A stretch of DNA of 64,000 nt. Source: Paratractidigestivibacter faecalis. Lineage in GTDB: Bacteria > Actinomycetota > Coriobacteriia > Coriobacteriales > Atopobiaceae. This document shows positions 32,635 to 41,051 of the stretch, piece by piece. Position 1 is the first letter of the stretch. Each line of letters opens with the position of its first letter. The notes beneath the pieces are model-generated. The model ran no database searches, had not been told where the DNA came from, and worked only from the letters and a program-made list of their open reading frames with translations. The stretch is from the NCBI RefSeq assembly GCF_003416765.1, contig NZ_QSNG01000001.1:1390742-1454741 (forward strand), written 5' to 3'. Made by a program: the position numbers and the translations under genes.

Positions 32635-33867
32635 ATGAGGCTCGCCCGCCGCGCCTGGTGCCGCGCGTACCAGACCGCCTTCAGAATCGCCCTACCCGTC
32701 CTGCCCTACTTTGAGCCCCAGGTCGCAGACACCGTCGAGAAGGTCCCCGAGCTTCTCGCCAAGCACGGCGTCACGACGGCGCTGTTGGTGACGGACCCGG
32801 GAGTGGCACGGCTCGGCCTCACGCACGGCCTCGAGGACGCGCTCGCCGCGGCGGGAATCGCCTGCGAGGTCTACGACAGGACCGTGGCCAACCCCACCAT
32901 CGCCAACGTCGAGCAGGCCGCAGCCCTCTACCGCGAGCGCGGCTGCGGGGCCATCATCGGCTTTGGCGGCGGCTCGGCCATGGACTGTGCCAAGGGCGTG
33001 GGCGCGCGCATTGCCCAGCCCGCAAAGCCCATCCAGAAGATGCGCGGCCTGTTGCGCGTCCACCGCGCCCTGCCGCCGCTCGTGGCCGTCCCCACCACCG
33101 CCGGCACGGGCTCGGAGGTCACGCTGGCCGCCGTCATCACCGACGAGAAGAGCCACTACAAGTACCCCATCAACGACTTTGCGCTCATCCCGCGCTACGC
33201 CGTCCACGACTGGCGGCTCACGCGCGGCCTGCCACCCGCGATCACGGGCCAGACCGGTATGGACGCGCTCACGCACGCCGTCGAGGCCTACATCGGCCGC
33301 AGCACCACGCGCCACACCCGTCGCATGGCAACGCAGGCCGTGCGCCTCGTGCACGACAACCTCCTCGACGCCTATCGCAACGGCGGCGACGAGCGGGCCC
33401 GCACCGCAATGATGGAGGCCGCCTACAAGGCCGGCGTCGCGTTCACGCAATCGTACGTGGGCTACGTCCACGCCATCGCCCACAGCCTAGGCGGTCAGTA
33501 CGGCACGCCCCACGGCCTGGCCAACGCGGTTATCTTGCCGCACGTCCTGCGCGCCTACGGCGATGCCGCCGCGCCCCGCCTAGCCGAGCTCGCACGCGCC
33601 GCGGGCGTCTGCGCCCAGACCGAGCCAGACGCATTGGCGGCCGAAGCCTTCATTGCCTGGGTCGAGTGCATGAACGAGGCACTTGGCATACCCTGCCACC
33701 TGCGGTGCATTCGCGAAGAGGACATCCCGCTCATGGCCGCTCACGCCGACGCCGAGGCCAATCCCCTCTACCCCGTTCCGGCCCTGTGGGACAAAGACCA
33801 GCTCGAGCGCATGTACCATGTGGTCGCGGGGCCAGCCAGCGAGCCCCAGCCGGCGAGAAGCGCATAG
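32635..33867 (+). CDS. iron-containing alcohol dehydrogenase
   Basis: A 410-residue group III, Fe-dependent NAD(P) alcohol dehydrogenase. The nucleotide-binding turn 'IIGFGGGSAMDCAKGV' and 'VPTTAGTGSEVT' are typical, and the metal ligands lie in 'TGMDALTHAVEAYIG' (Asp, His) and 'AIAHSLGG..YGTPHGLANA' (two His). It is transcribed with the aldehyde dehydrogenase gene after it (93-base gap with a family C repeat). Likely couples alcohol and aldehyde oxidation or reduction for redox balance. The C-terminal codons (ARSA) contain a GGCGAGAAG word. GAGAGGA precedes the ATG. Confidence 0.92.
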   Translation: MRLARRAWCRAYQTAFRIALPVLPYFEPQVADTVEKVPELLAKHGVTTALLVTDPGVARLGLTHGLEDALAAAGIACEVYDRTVANPTIANVEQAAALYRERGCGAIIGFGGGSAMDCAKGVGARIAQPAKPIQKMRGLLRVHRALPPLVAVPTTAGTGSEVTLAAVITDEKSHYKYPINDFALIPRYAVHDWRLTRGLPPAITGQTGMDALTHAVEAYIGRSTTRHTRRMATQAVRLVHDNLLDAYRNGGDERARTAMMEAAYKAGVAFTQSYVGYVHAIAHSLGGQYGTPHGLANAVILPHVLRAYGDAAAPRLAELARAAGVCAQTEPDALAAEAFIAWVECMNEALGIPCHLRCIREEDIPLMAAHADAEANPLYPVPALWDKDQLERMYHVVAGPASEPQPARSA

Positions 33868-33890
33868 GCCGCCGGCCCGGAGGCGTCGCC

Positions 33891-33937
33891 AAGAGCGTCC
33901 CCTTTACCAGGTAAACAAGGGCGTCCCCATTGTCACC
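33891..33937. repeat. REP-like unit family C, copy 2
   Basis: GCGTCCCCTTTACCAGGTAA, then GGGCGTCCCCATTGTCACC; similar to the unit at 22554-22599. It lies between the alcohol and aldehyde dehydrogenase genes. Confidence 0.6.
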
Positions 33938-33959
33938 ATTGTCAGGTCAGGAGAGAAAC

Positions 33960-35339
33960 GTGAACGAAGAGCAGGTCGCAGGCATCGTTGAGCGGCAGAG
34001 GGAGCACTTCCGCAGCAATGCCACGCTGCCGTTGGAGGCACGCCAGCAGGCGCTCCGGGCGCTGCTCGACGCCGTACGCGCCCACGAGGACGACATCGTC
34101 GCCGCCCTTGCGGCAGACCTCGGCAAGTCACGCGACGAGTCCTACATGTGCGAGATCGGCCTCTCGCTGTCTGAGATTCGCCACCAGCTCTCGCACGTGG
34201 CACGCTGGATGCGGCCGCGCCGCCACGCCACGGACCTCGCCAACGCCGTGGCCTCGAGCAGGACCGTCCGCGTGCCCTACGGCGTGACCCTGGTCATGGC
34301 GCCCTGGAACTACCCCTTCCTCCTCACGCTGGAGCCCCTGGCCGGAGCCCTTGCCGCCGGCAACACCGTCGTGGTGAAGCCGAGCGCCTACGCGCCGGCA
34401 AGCTCCGCCGTCCTGCGCGCCATCTGCGAGGATGCCTTCCGCCCCGAGCTCGTGAGCGTGGTCGAGGGCGGCCGCGCCGAGAACGCCGCCCTTCTCGACC
34501 AGCGCTGGGACTACGTCTTCTTCACCGGCAGCGTGGCCGTGGGCAGGCTCGTCATGGAGCGCGCAGCCGCCAACCTCACGCCGGTGACGCTCGAGCTGGG
34601 CGGCAAGAGCCCCTGCATCGTGGACGCCACGGCAAACCTGCGCGTGGCGGCGGCTCGCATCGCCTTTGGCAAGTGGCTGAACGTGGGCCAGACTTGTGTG
34701 GCCCCGGACTACCTGCTGGTGGACCGTCGCGTGAAGGACGAGCTGCTGCGCCTCCTGACCGCCGAGGTCGCGCGGCAGTACGGAGTACGCCCGCTCGAGA
34801 ACCCCGCCTACGGCAAGATGATCAACCGCAAGCACTTTGACCGCGTGCGCGGGCTCATCGACCCCGCCCGCGTGGTGCTCGGCGGGGCCGTGGACGAGAA
34901 GGCCCTCAAGATCGAGCCCACCATCATGGACGGCGTCACGCCGCAGGACGCCGTCATGGGCGAGGAGATCTTTGGCCCCGTCCTGCCCGTCATGGCCTTC
35001 GACACCCTTGACGAGGCCATCGACCTGGTGCGCAGCCGCCCGACGCCGCTCGCGCTCTACCTCTTCAGCCAGGACCGCGCCACCCAGCGGCGCGCGATGC
35101 GCGAAGTGCCCTTTGGCGGCGGCTGCGTCAACGACACCATCATGCACCTGGCCACCAGCCACATGGGCTTTGGCGGCATGGGCGCCTCGGGCATGGGCAG
35201 CTACCACGGTCGCAAGAGCTTCGAGACCTTCACGCACGAGAAGAGCATCCTCAGGAAGGCCACCTTCGTCGACGTCCCCCTGCGCTACCAGCCCTACTCC
35301 AGCTGGAAGTCAAAGCTCGTCCGCGCGTTTCTCCGCTAG
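33960..35339 (+). CDS. aldehyde dehydrogenase family protein
   Basis: A 459-residue NAD(P)-dependent aldehyde dehydrogenase of the short, Ald3-like (AldH/FaldDH) class. 'APWNYPFLLTLEPLAGALAAGN' is the cofactor region, 'FTGSVAVGRLVMERAAANLTPVTLELGGKSPCIV' holds the catalytic Glu, and 'WLNVGQTCVAPDYLLV' the nucleophile Cys. 'EEIFGPVLPVM' is the conserved C-terminal loop. The GTG start has AGGAG upstream. The protein ends RAFLR*, and the same DNA end recurs 218 bases after its stop codon. It follows the alcohol dehydrogenase gene as an operon. Confidence 0.93.
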   Translation: MNEEQVAGIVERQREHFRSNATLPLEARQQALRALLDAVRAHEDDIVAALAADLGKSRDESYMCEIGLSLSEIRHQLSHVARWMRPRRHATDLANAVASSRTVRVPYGVTLVMAPWNYPFLLTLEPLAGALAAGNTVVVKPSAYAPASSAVLRAICEDAFRPELVSVVEGGRAENAALLDQRWDYVFFTGSVAVGRLVMERAAANLTPVTLELGGKSPCIVDATANLRVAAARIAFGKWLNVGQTCVAPDYLLVDRRVKDELLRLLTAEVARQYGVRPLENPAYGKMINRKHFDRVRGLIDPARVVLGGAVDEKALKIEPTIMDGVTPQDAVMGEEIFGPVLPVMAFDTLDEAIDLVRSRPTPLALYLFSQDRATQRRAMREVPFGGGCVNDTIMHLATSHMGFGGMGASGMGSYHGRKSFETFTHEKSILRKATFVDVPLRYQPYSSWKSKLVRAFLR

Positions 35340-35574
35340 AGACGCGCCCGCCGGCCCGTCCGCCGCGCCTAGGCCTTATCGCCGCTCAGATATGGCATCC
35401 ACTGGAAGACATTCGTGCGCGGCGCCCCTCGCTCGCCTTCTTTCGCAGAGAAGGGCCTTCCAGTGGAGCGTCATTTTGAGCGGCAAGGCCCCTCCCAGGC
35501 GCCCCGCGCAGAACCCGCTTCCAGCGGAAGGCAAATCTGCGCGTGAGACAAAGGGACGCGCGTTTCTCCGCTAG
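35322..35574 (+). repeat. 18-base direct repeats bracketing the family G element
   Basis: CGCGCGTTTCTCCGCTAG occurs at 35322-35339, where it encodes the end of the aldehyde dehydrogenase (RAFLR stop), and again at 35557-35574, again ending in TAG. The family G palindrome lies between them. Confidence 0.9.
35381..35550. repeat. nested inverted-repeat element family G
   Basis: Outer arms GCCGCTCA (35381-35388) and TGAGCGGC (35477-35484) and inner arms CCACTGGAAG (35399-35408) and CTTCCAGTGG (35457-35466) form a nested palindrome. A second hairpin (CCGCTTCCAGCGG between GCGCAGA and TCTGCGC) follows. No coding potential is seen in this 256-base gap. Confidence 0.75.
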
Positions 35575-35595
35575 GGAGCGACGAGAAAGGGCACC

Positions 35596-36225
35596 CTACC
35601 CGCGCAGGTAGGCTATGGCGATCTGGGTGCGGTTGCGCAGGCCGAGCTTGGCCAGGATGGAGCTGATGTGGTTGCGGACCGTGCCCTCGCCCATGTAGGC
35701 GGCCGCCGCGATCTCCCTGTTGTCCAGGCCCTGGGCTATGAGCTCGGCCACCTCGTACTCGCGCTCGGTGAGGCACGCAAAGGCCGCCGGGCGAGAAGGA
35801 CGCGCCGCCACGTCGTCCCCGCCGGAGAAGTTCACGTCCTCCATGGCGCGGCCCTCGAGCACGCGCCTGCCGGCCATGACCTCGCGCAGCGCCGGCGCGA
35901 TGGCGGCCACGTCCTGCTTGATGAGGTAGCCGCTCGCGCCCAGCCTGAGCGCGCCCACGATGTACTCGTCGTCAGAGAACGTGGTGAGAAAGACCACGCG
36001 CGTCCGGCCGCCCTCGCCCAGAATCTCCCGCGCGGCGGAAAGCCCGTCTCGCCCGGGCATCTGAATGTCCATGAGCAGCACGTCGGGAGCCGCCTCGCGG
36101 GTCAGCCGCACCGCGTCATCTCCGTTGCAGCCACACCCGACGACCTCGATGTCCTCCTGTGCGCCCAGGATGATTCCGAGCGAGTCACAGACCAGACGGT
36201 CGTCGTCGATGATTGCGATTCTCAT
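35596..36225 (-). CDS. NarL/LuxR-family response regulator
   Basis: A 209-residue two-component response regulator. The receiver has acidic pocket 'IIDDDRLV' (Asp8-Asp10), phospho-acceptor in 'LLMDIQMPGRDG', Thr in 'VVFLTTFSDDEY' and Lys in 'SGYLIKQD'. The C-terminal LuxR helix-turn-helix 'LTEREYEVAELIAQGLDNREIAAAAYMGEGTVRNHISSILAKLGLRNRTQIAIAYL' follows. Its ATG overlaps the kinase stop codon (ATGA), showing translational coupling. Two GTGAC-N4-GTCAC dyads upstream of the kinase and the ABC exporter are its likely binding sites. Confidence 0.94.
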   Translation of the reverse strand: MRIAIIDDDRLVCDSLGIILGAQEDIEVVGCGCNGDDAVRLTREAAPDVLLMDIQMPGRDGLSAAREILGEGGRTRVVFLTTFSDDEYIVGALRLGASGYLIKQDVAAIAPALREVMAGRRVLEGRAMEDVNFSGGDDVAARPSRPAAFACLTEREYEVAELIAQGLDNREIAAAAYMGEGTVRNHISSILAKLGLRNRTQIAIAYLRG

Positions 36226-37406
36226 GCCGCTCCCCTCCCGACGCCGCCCTTGGGCACCGTGGCAAAGACCCTCCAGCCGCCGTCCGCGCAGGGACCGGCC
36301 CGGAGGGTCCCGCCCAGCGCCTCGACGCGCTCGCCCATGGAGGCCAGGCCCATGCCCGTCGAAGCCGCCGCGTCGCCCGTCGCCGCATCGCCCGCCACCG
36401 TGCCGCCCGTCGCCGCGTCGCCCGCCACCGTGCCGCCCGCGCTTCTCGCCGCGCCGTCATCGGTCACCTCGAGCTGGAAGAAGCCCGGGTGCTCCACGCA
36501 CCTCAGCACCACGCGCTCGGCCGCGGCATGCCGCAGCACGTTGGAGAGTGCCTCGCGCGTGACCGCCAGCAGGCAGGAGCAGGCGTTTGGCGGCACGCGG
36601 TCGCAGCGCACGTCGAGCTCGACCGCAAGGGGCGCGGCGGCCGTCACGTCGGCCACCACCTTGCGCATCTGCACGCTGAGGTCGACGGAGTCGTCCCGCA
36701 GCGCGTGGACGCTCGCCCTCACGGTGTCCAGGGCCTCGCCCAGCGTGGCCCCCACGTCGGCAAAGTCGGCCTGGACGCGCGGCTCGTCGGCGTGCACCAC
36801 GCGCAGGGCCTCCACCTGCAGCGTCGCGCGCGTGAGGAGGTGGCCCACGTTGTCGTGGATCTCCCGGGCAATGCGCGCCCGCTCGGCAAGGGTGGCAAGC
36901 TCGACCTCGTACTCCTGGCGGTCCATGAGGTCGCGGTTCTTGGCGGCAAGCTCCAACGCGCGGCCCTGCAGATTGTCCCTGGTCTGGCGGTTGGACGCGG
37001 CCGCCCGCTCCGCCTGGGTCGCACGGACCGAGAGCAGGCAGGCCACGCCGCAGCACAGAAGGCGAAGCGGCGCCGTGGCAGCGCCCCCGGCCACGCAGAC
37101 GCAGACCAGAAGCGCACCCGCCGCCACGGACGGTGCCCGCCGCCACCGACCCCGGGAGCCCTCCCAGGGGCGCGTGACGTCGTAGGCCGCCAGGGGCAGG
37201 TACGCCCCTGCCCCAGAGACAAACGCGCCGCAGGTCAAAAGTGCCAACGCCAGGAAGGGGCGCATGCGCTCCGGCACCACCTCGCCCAGGCTCGAGAGCG
37301 TCACGGCCACGCACAGCCACGAGACCAGGGCGGCGTCGACCGGGCCTCGCACCAGCAGCGCGAGGCAGATCAGAAGCACGATGGTCTTGTCCAGCAATCT
37401 GCTCAT
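36222..37406 (-). CDS. sensor histidine kinase (HisKA_3 type)
   Basis: A 394-residue membrane kinase with four to five N-terminal helices (about 8-135), a coiled linker, the HisKA_3 phosphorylation box 'ERARIAREIHDNVGHLLTRA' and a HATPase_c domain: N box 'REALSNVLRHAAA', G1 'VTDDGAARSAGG', G2 'GMGLASMGERVEALGG'. Between G1 and G2 lies a tandem repeat (GGTVAGDAAT units) in the ATP lid. ATG 37406 is preferred over an upstream ATG. Overlaps the regulator gene by 4 bases. Partner of the regulator and probably of the divergent ABC exporter. Confidence 0.9.
   Translation of the reverse strand: MSRLLDKTIVLLICLALLVRGPVDAALVSWLCVAVTLSSLGEVVPERMRPFLALALLTCGAFVSGAGAYLPLAAYDVTRPWEGSRGRWRRAPSVAAGALLVCVCVAGGAATAPLRLLCCGVACLLSVRATQAERAAASNRQTRDNLQGRALELAAKNRDLMDRQEYEVELATLAERARIAREIHDNVGHLLTRATLQVEALRVVHADEPRVQADFADVGATLGEALDTVRASVHALRDDSVDLSVQMRKVVADVTAAAPLAVELDVRCDRVPPNACSCLLAVTREALSNVLRHAAAERVVLRCVEHPGFFQLEVTDDGAARSAGGTVAGDAATGGTVAGDAATGDAAASTGMGLASMGERVEALGGTLRAGPCADGGWRVFATVPKGGVGRGAA
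36365..36435. repeat. tandem repeat in the histidine-kinase ATP lid
   Basis: A roughly 30-base unit (containing CGCCCGCCACCGTGCCGCC) is repeated a little over two times in frame, encoding GGTVAGDAAT copies in the kinase. Confidence 0.8.
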
Positions 37407-37437
37407 GGGCCGATTGTACGGCTCGAGCCCCGCGCCG

Positions 37438-37497
37438 CCAGTGACGTATGTCACGACCTAGCGGCGCCCCGGCGCGACTCGTGACATACGTCACTGG
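37438..37497. promoter_or_regulatory. paired GTGAC-N4-GTCAC dyads in the divergent TCS/ABC gap
   Basis: Perfect inverted 19-base arms at 37438-37456 and 37479-37497; each arm is itself a dyad, GTGAC-GTAT-GTCAC and GTGAC-ATAC-GTCAC. They sit 32 bases before the kinase gene and 63 bases before the ABC ATPase gene. Two inverted copies in a divergent gap between a two-component system and its exporter are typical response-regulator operators. Confidence 0.8.
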
Positions 37498-37559
37498 GCA
37501 GGCCCGCCGGTCGCGGCCATGATGGTGCCAACGCAAGCTACCGTCCCCCGGAGGACACC

Positions 37560-38504
37560 ATGGCAGACATCGTCTCAGTCAAGAACCTCGTCAAGCGCTA
37601 CGGGGAGTTGGTCGCGCTCGACCACTTTGACCTGCGCATCGCCCAGGGAGAGATCTTTGGCCTGCTGGGCCCCAACGGCTCGGGCAAGACCACGTCCATC
37701 AACTGCATGCTGCAGCTGCTTCCCTACGACAAGGGCAGCGTTCGCCTCTTTGGCCAGGACATGGCCCCCGGCCGCTACGACCTCAAGCGCCGCATCGGCG
37801 TCGTTCCCCAGCAGGTGGCCGTCTTCGAGGAGCTCACCGTCCGCGAGAACATAGACTACTTCTGCAGCCTCTACGAGCCCGACCGCGCCCGTCGCCGCCA
37901 GCTGGTGGACGAGGCCGTGGAGTTCGTGGGCCTGCAGGACTTCTGCCGCTTCCGCCCGCAGAAGCTCTCCGGCGGCCTGGCCCGGCGCCTGAACATTGCC
38001 TGTGGCATCGCCCACCGCCCCGAGCTCATCTTCTTCGACGAGCCCACGGTGGCCGTTGACCCCCAGAGCAGAAACGCCATCCTGGACGGCATCTGCCGCC
38101 TGCGCGACGAGGGCGCCACGGTGGTCTACACCAGCCATTACATGGAAGAGGTCGAGCAGATCTGCTCCCGCGTCATGATCATGGACGGCGGCCGGACCCT
38201 CGCCCAGGGCACCGTCGACGAGCTCAAGCGCATGATCAGCATGGGCGAGAAGGTCACTGTGGAGGTGGGAGACCTCGCCCCCGCGGTGCTGGAGGACATC
38301 CGCGCGCTGCCGCACGTCCTCACGGCGGAGCTGGTCACCGGGCAGCTCGTCTGCTCCTGCGAGGCAAGCCCGCACAACCTGGTGGACGTCCTTGACGCGC
38401 TGCGCTCGGCGGGCGCCGCCATAGGCCGCGTCTGGTCCGAGCCTCCCACCCTGAACGACGTCTTCCTAGAGATCACCGGCCGCGAGCTGCGCGACCAGGA
38501 GTAG
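37560..38504 (+). CDS. ABC transporter ATP-binding protein
   Basis: A 314-residue ABC ATPase of the drug/lantibiotic export (DrrA/NatA-like) class. Walker A GPNGSGKTT at 37-45, Q loop 'VVPQQVAVFEEL', signature 'LSGGLARRLN', Walker B 'LIFFDEPTVAVDPQSR', and H loop 'VVYTSHYMEEVE'. The residues after Walker B are VAVD rather than the common GLD/SLD. A C-terminal domain of about 80 residues follows. The ATG follows a GGAGG. It starts a three-gene operon with two ABC-2 permeases 9 bases downstream and is likely controlled by the adjacent two-component system. Confidence 0.94.
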   Translation: MADIVSVKNLVKRYGELVALDHFDLRIAQGEIFGLLGPNGSGKTTSINCMLQLLPYDKGSVRLFGQDMAPGRYDLKRRIGVVPQQVAVFEELTVRENIDYFCSLYEPDRARRRQLVDEAVEFVGLQDFCRFRPQKLSGGLARRLNIACGIAHRPELIFFDEPTVAVDPQSRNAILDGICRLRDEGATVVYTSHYMEEVEQICSRVMIMDGGRTLAQGTVDELKRMISMGEKVTVEVGDLAPAVLEDIRALPHVLTAELVTGQLVCSCEASPHNLVDVLDALRSAGAAIGRVWSEPPTLNDVFLEITGRELRDQE

Positions 38505-38513
38505 GGAGCCCTC

Positions 38514-39707
38514 ATGCTGACGACGTTTCTCAACACGCTGCGCACGCAGCTCAGGCTGCCGGGCATGCTCGTGTGGGTCTTTGCCTTCCCGGTCATCCTC
38601 TGCACGATCTTCCTCTTCATGTTCTCGGGCCTCTCCACCGACGGCGTGCCTGACCCGGTGCCCGTGGTCGTGGTGACGGACTCCAACTGGCACGGCTCCT
38701 CGTTCTCGCAGGTGGTCGACGCCCTCTCGGGCCGCTCGGCCGGCGAGGCGCTTCTGGACGTCACGGAGGCCGCAAGCACCGACGAGGCGCGGGGCATGGT
38801 AGAGGCGGGCCAGGCCATGGGCTACCTTGCGGTGGATGCCGCGGGCACGCCCTCGCTCGCGCTGGCGCAGGGCGCCGCCGGCGGCCTCGCCAGCAGCGCC
38901 TTTGAGGCGGACCGCTCCATCCTGGACGCCGTGACCAGCTCCTACGTAAGAAACGAGACCCTGGTCAAGGCCATTGCCCAGAAGGACCCGTCCGCCCTGT
39001 CAGACCCCGCCGCGCTCGCGCGCGCCCTGGGTCTCTCCTCTGGCATCGAGCGCGTCCGGCTCACCCACGGCACGCCTGACGAGACCGTGCGCTATTACTA
39101 CGCCCTCCTGGGCATGGCGGCCCTCATGGCCGCCCAGAGCGCGGTCATTGCCGTGACGCAGCTACAGCCCAGCGAGGGCGGCCTCGGCGCCAGGCTCTGC
39201 GCCAGCGGAACCGGCCGCATGCGCATGCTCCTGGGGGCGCTACTGGGCAGCTGGGCCGTCTCCATGCTGGGCCTGAGCCTCGCCTTTGCCTTCATGCGCC
39301 TGGTGGCCCGCATAGACTTCGGCGGGCGAGACGCGCTGTGCCTGCTGGGGCTTGCCACCTCGTCGCTACTGGCCACGGCCATCGGCGCCGCCATCGGAGC
39401 TGCTCCCCTGCGCGGCGGGGCAAAGTCCCGCGCCGGCATGGTGACCGCGCTCTCCTGCCTGGCCTCGCTCTTCGCGGGCCTCTATGGCGAGGGAGCCATG
39501 CAGCTCTCCGACTCCCTGGCCCAGGCCTGGCCGCCCTCGGTCTGGGTGAACCCCGCGCGTCTCATCACCGACCAGTTCTACGCCCTCTACTACTACGACT
39601 CCCTCGCGCCGTTTGCCCTGCGCGCCGCCGCGTGCGTGGCGGCCTCGGTCGCCCTGATGGGCGTCGTGGCGGCACTGACCGTAAGGAGCAGCCATGAGCA
39701 CCTTTAG
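38514..39707 (+). CDS. ABC-2 type transporter permease
   Basis: A 397-residue ABC-2 family permease. An N-terminal helix (about 14-38) is followed by an extracellular domain of about 160 residues and about five C-terminal helices from residue 195 ('YYALLGMAALMAAQSAVIA'). 'TQLQPSEGGLGARL' is the coupling region before the second helix. It follows the ATPase gene by 9 bases and overlaps the second permease gene by 14 bases. The substrate (drug, lantibiotic or lipid) cannot be read. Confidence 0.88.
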   Translation: MLTTFLNTLRTQLRLPGMLVWVFAFPVILCTIFLFMFSGLSTDGVPDPVPVVVVTDSNWHGSSFSQVVDALSGRSAGEALLDVTEAASTDEARGMVEAGQAMGYLAVDAAGTPSLALAQGAAGGLASSAFEADRSILDAVTSSYVRNETLVKAIAQKDPSALSDPAALARALGLSSGIERVRLTHGTPDETVRYYYALLGMAALMAAQSAVIAVTQLQPSEGGLGARLCASGTGRMRMLLGALLGSWAVSMLGLSLAFAFMRLVARIDFGGRDALCLLGLATSSLLATAIGAAIGAAPLRGGAKSRAGMVTALSCLASLFAGLYGEGAMQLSDSLAQAWPPSVWVNPARLITDQFYALYYYDSLAPFALRAAACVAASVALMGVVAALTVRSSHEHL

Positions 39708-40887
39708 GAGCGCCCTGCGCGTCGCGTGGCGCCACCCCGTCTACCTCGTCAGCTACCTCGCCATAGTGAGCCTCATGGGCGTGCTCGTGGGACGCCTCGT
39801 GGCAGACCAGGCAGCCGCCGCCCCCAGCTCCTACGAGCCCGTCCGCGCGAGCGTCGCCGTGGTGGACGAGGACGGCTCCGATCTCTCCCGCGCGTTTGCC
39901 TCCTGGGCGGGCGGCCGCTTTGACCTTGTGGAGACGGACGGCACGCAGGAGGTCCAGGACGCCCTGGCGCGCAGCCTCGTCGACTGCGTACTCGTGCTCC
40001 CCCAGGGCTTTGGCCAGGAACTTCTCGACGCGGCGCGTGCCGGGGACGACCTCCCAAACGTCCAGGCCACCTACGGCACGGACGTCCAGACCGGCGTGCT
40101 GGCCGCGCAGGAGGCCAGCCAGTGGGCGTCGCTTGCCGGCAGCGCGGCTGCCCTCGAGCCGGACGCGGGCGCGAGCGTCGTGGGCGAGCTCGCCACGCAG
40201 GCCATGGGCCAGCGGGCCGACGTCGCCACGCTGACGAGCGCGGACGCGGGCGACGCCCGCACCGCCGCCGGCGCCACCACGTACTTCAACTTCTCGGCCT
40301 ACCCCATCATGAGCAGCGTCGTGGTGACCGTGGGTCTGGTGCTCTCCGTCTTCTCGGAGAGCGAGGTCAGGCGCCGCCAGGGCTGCGCGCCCGTCTCGCC
40401 GGCGCGCCTTGACGCGTCGCTTCTGGGCGGCTGCCTGGTGCTTGCCCTGGGCGCCTGGGCCTGGACGAGCGTCCTTGGCCTGGCGGTCTTTGCCGACGAG
40501 CTTTCCGACGTGCCCGCGGCCAACCTCGCCCTGCTGCTGGTGGCCCAGCTCGCCATCTCGCTCACCCCGCTCTCGCTAGCGTTCGCGCTCTCGCGCCTAG
40601 GCCTTCGCGAGCAGGGCCTCAACGCGGCGGGCAACATCGGCGGCATGGTGCTCACCTTCCTGGGAGGGGCCTGGGTGCCGCTTTCCCTCATGGGCGAGGA
40701 GGTGTGCACGGTGGCCCACTTCGTGCCCACGTACTGGGTCTCGGACGCCGTGACCACGCTGCTAGGCACCGGCGCCCTCACCGCCTCTGACCTGGCCCGC
40801 GTTGGTACCGACATCGGCGTGGCCACCCTCTTTGCCGTGGCCATAGCCGCCCTGGGCCTGGCCCTGTCCCGCGCCCGCCACGCCTAG
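39694..40887 (+). CDS. ABC-2 type transporter permease
   Basis: A second 397-residue ABC-2 permease with the same architecture: N-terminal helix (about 15-35), large outer domain with 'VVDEDGSDLSRAF', then about six C-terminal helices from 205 on ('YPIMSSVVVTVGLVLSVFSESEVRRRQGCAPVS'). It overlaps the previous gene by 14 bases and pairs with it as a heterodimeric channel. It ends just before a GGCGAGAAG word and repeat family F. Confidence 0.88.
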   Translation: MSTFRSALRVAWRHPVYLVSYLAIVSLMGVLVGRLVADQAAAAPSSYEPVRASVAVVDEDGSDLSRAFASWAGGRFDLVETDGTQEVQDALARSLVDCVLVLPQGFGQELLDAARAGDDLPNVQATYGTDVQTGVLAAQEASQWASLAGSAAALEPDAGASVVGELATQAMGQRADVATLTSADAGDARTAAGATTYFNFSAYPIMSSVVVTVGLVLSVFSESEVRRRQGCAPVSPARLDASLLGGCLVLALGAWAWTSVLGLAVFADELSDVPAANLALLLVAQLAISLTPLSLAFALSRLGLREQGLNAAGNIGGMVLTFLGGAWVPLSLMGEEVCTVAHFVPTYWVSDAVTTLLGTGALTASDLARVGTDIGVATLFAVAIAALGLALSRARHA

Positions 40888-40905
40888 TCCTTCTCGCCGC
40901 GCGCC

Positions 40906-40973
40906 CCGCGGTTTGCATGCGTTTGTGGTCCGTCCGCGCCACATCACCGGCCACGTTCACATGCAAACCGCGG
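40906..40973. repeat. GTTTGCATG inverted repeat, family F copy 2
   Basis: Arms CCGCGGTTTGCATG (40906-40919) and CATGCAAACCGCGG (40960-40973) with a 40-base loop; flanked by GGCGAGAAG words at 40888-40900 and 40989. Related to the copy at 22471-22528. Confidence 0.8.
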
Positions 40974-41051
40974 CAAGGCAACGGCTGGCGAGAAGCGCCT
41001 CGGATTTGGGGTACCCTTCTGCTGTTAACCAACTCCAGCAAAGGAGGCCCC

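Noticed and set aside
36213-37484. A plus-strand frame opposite the histidine kinase
   Set aside because: No motif, Arg/His-rich as expected of an antisense reading of GC-rich DNA.
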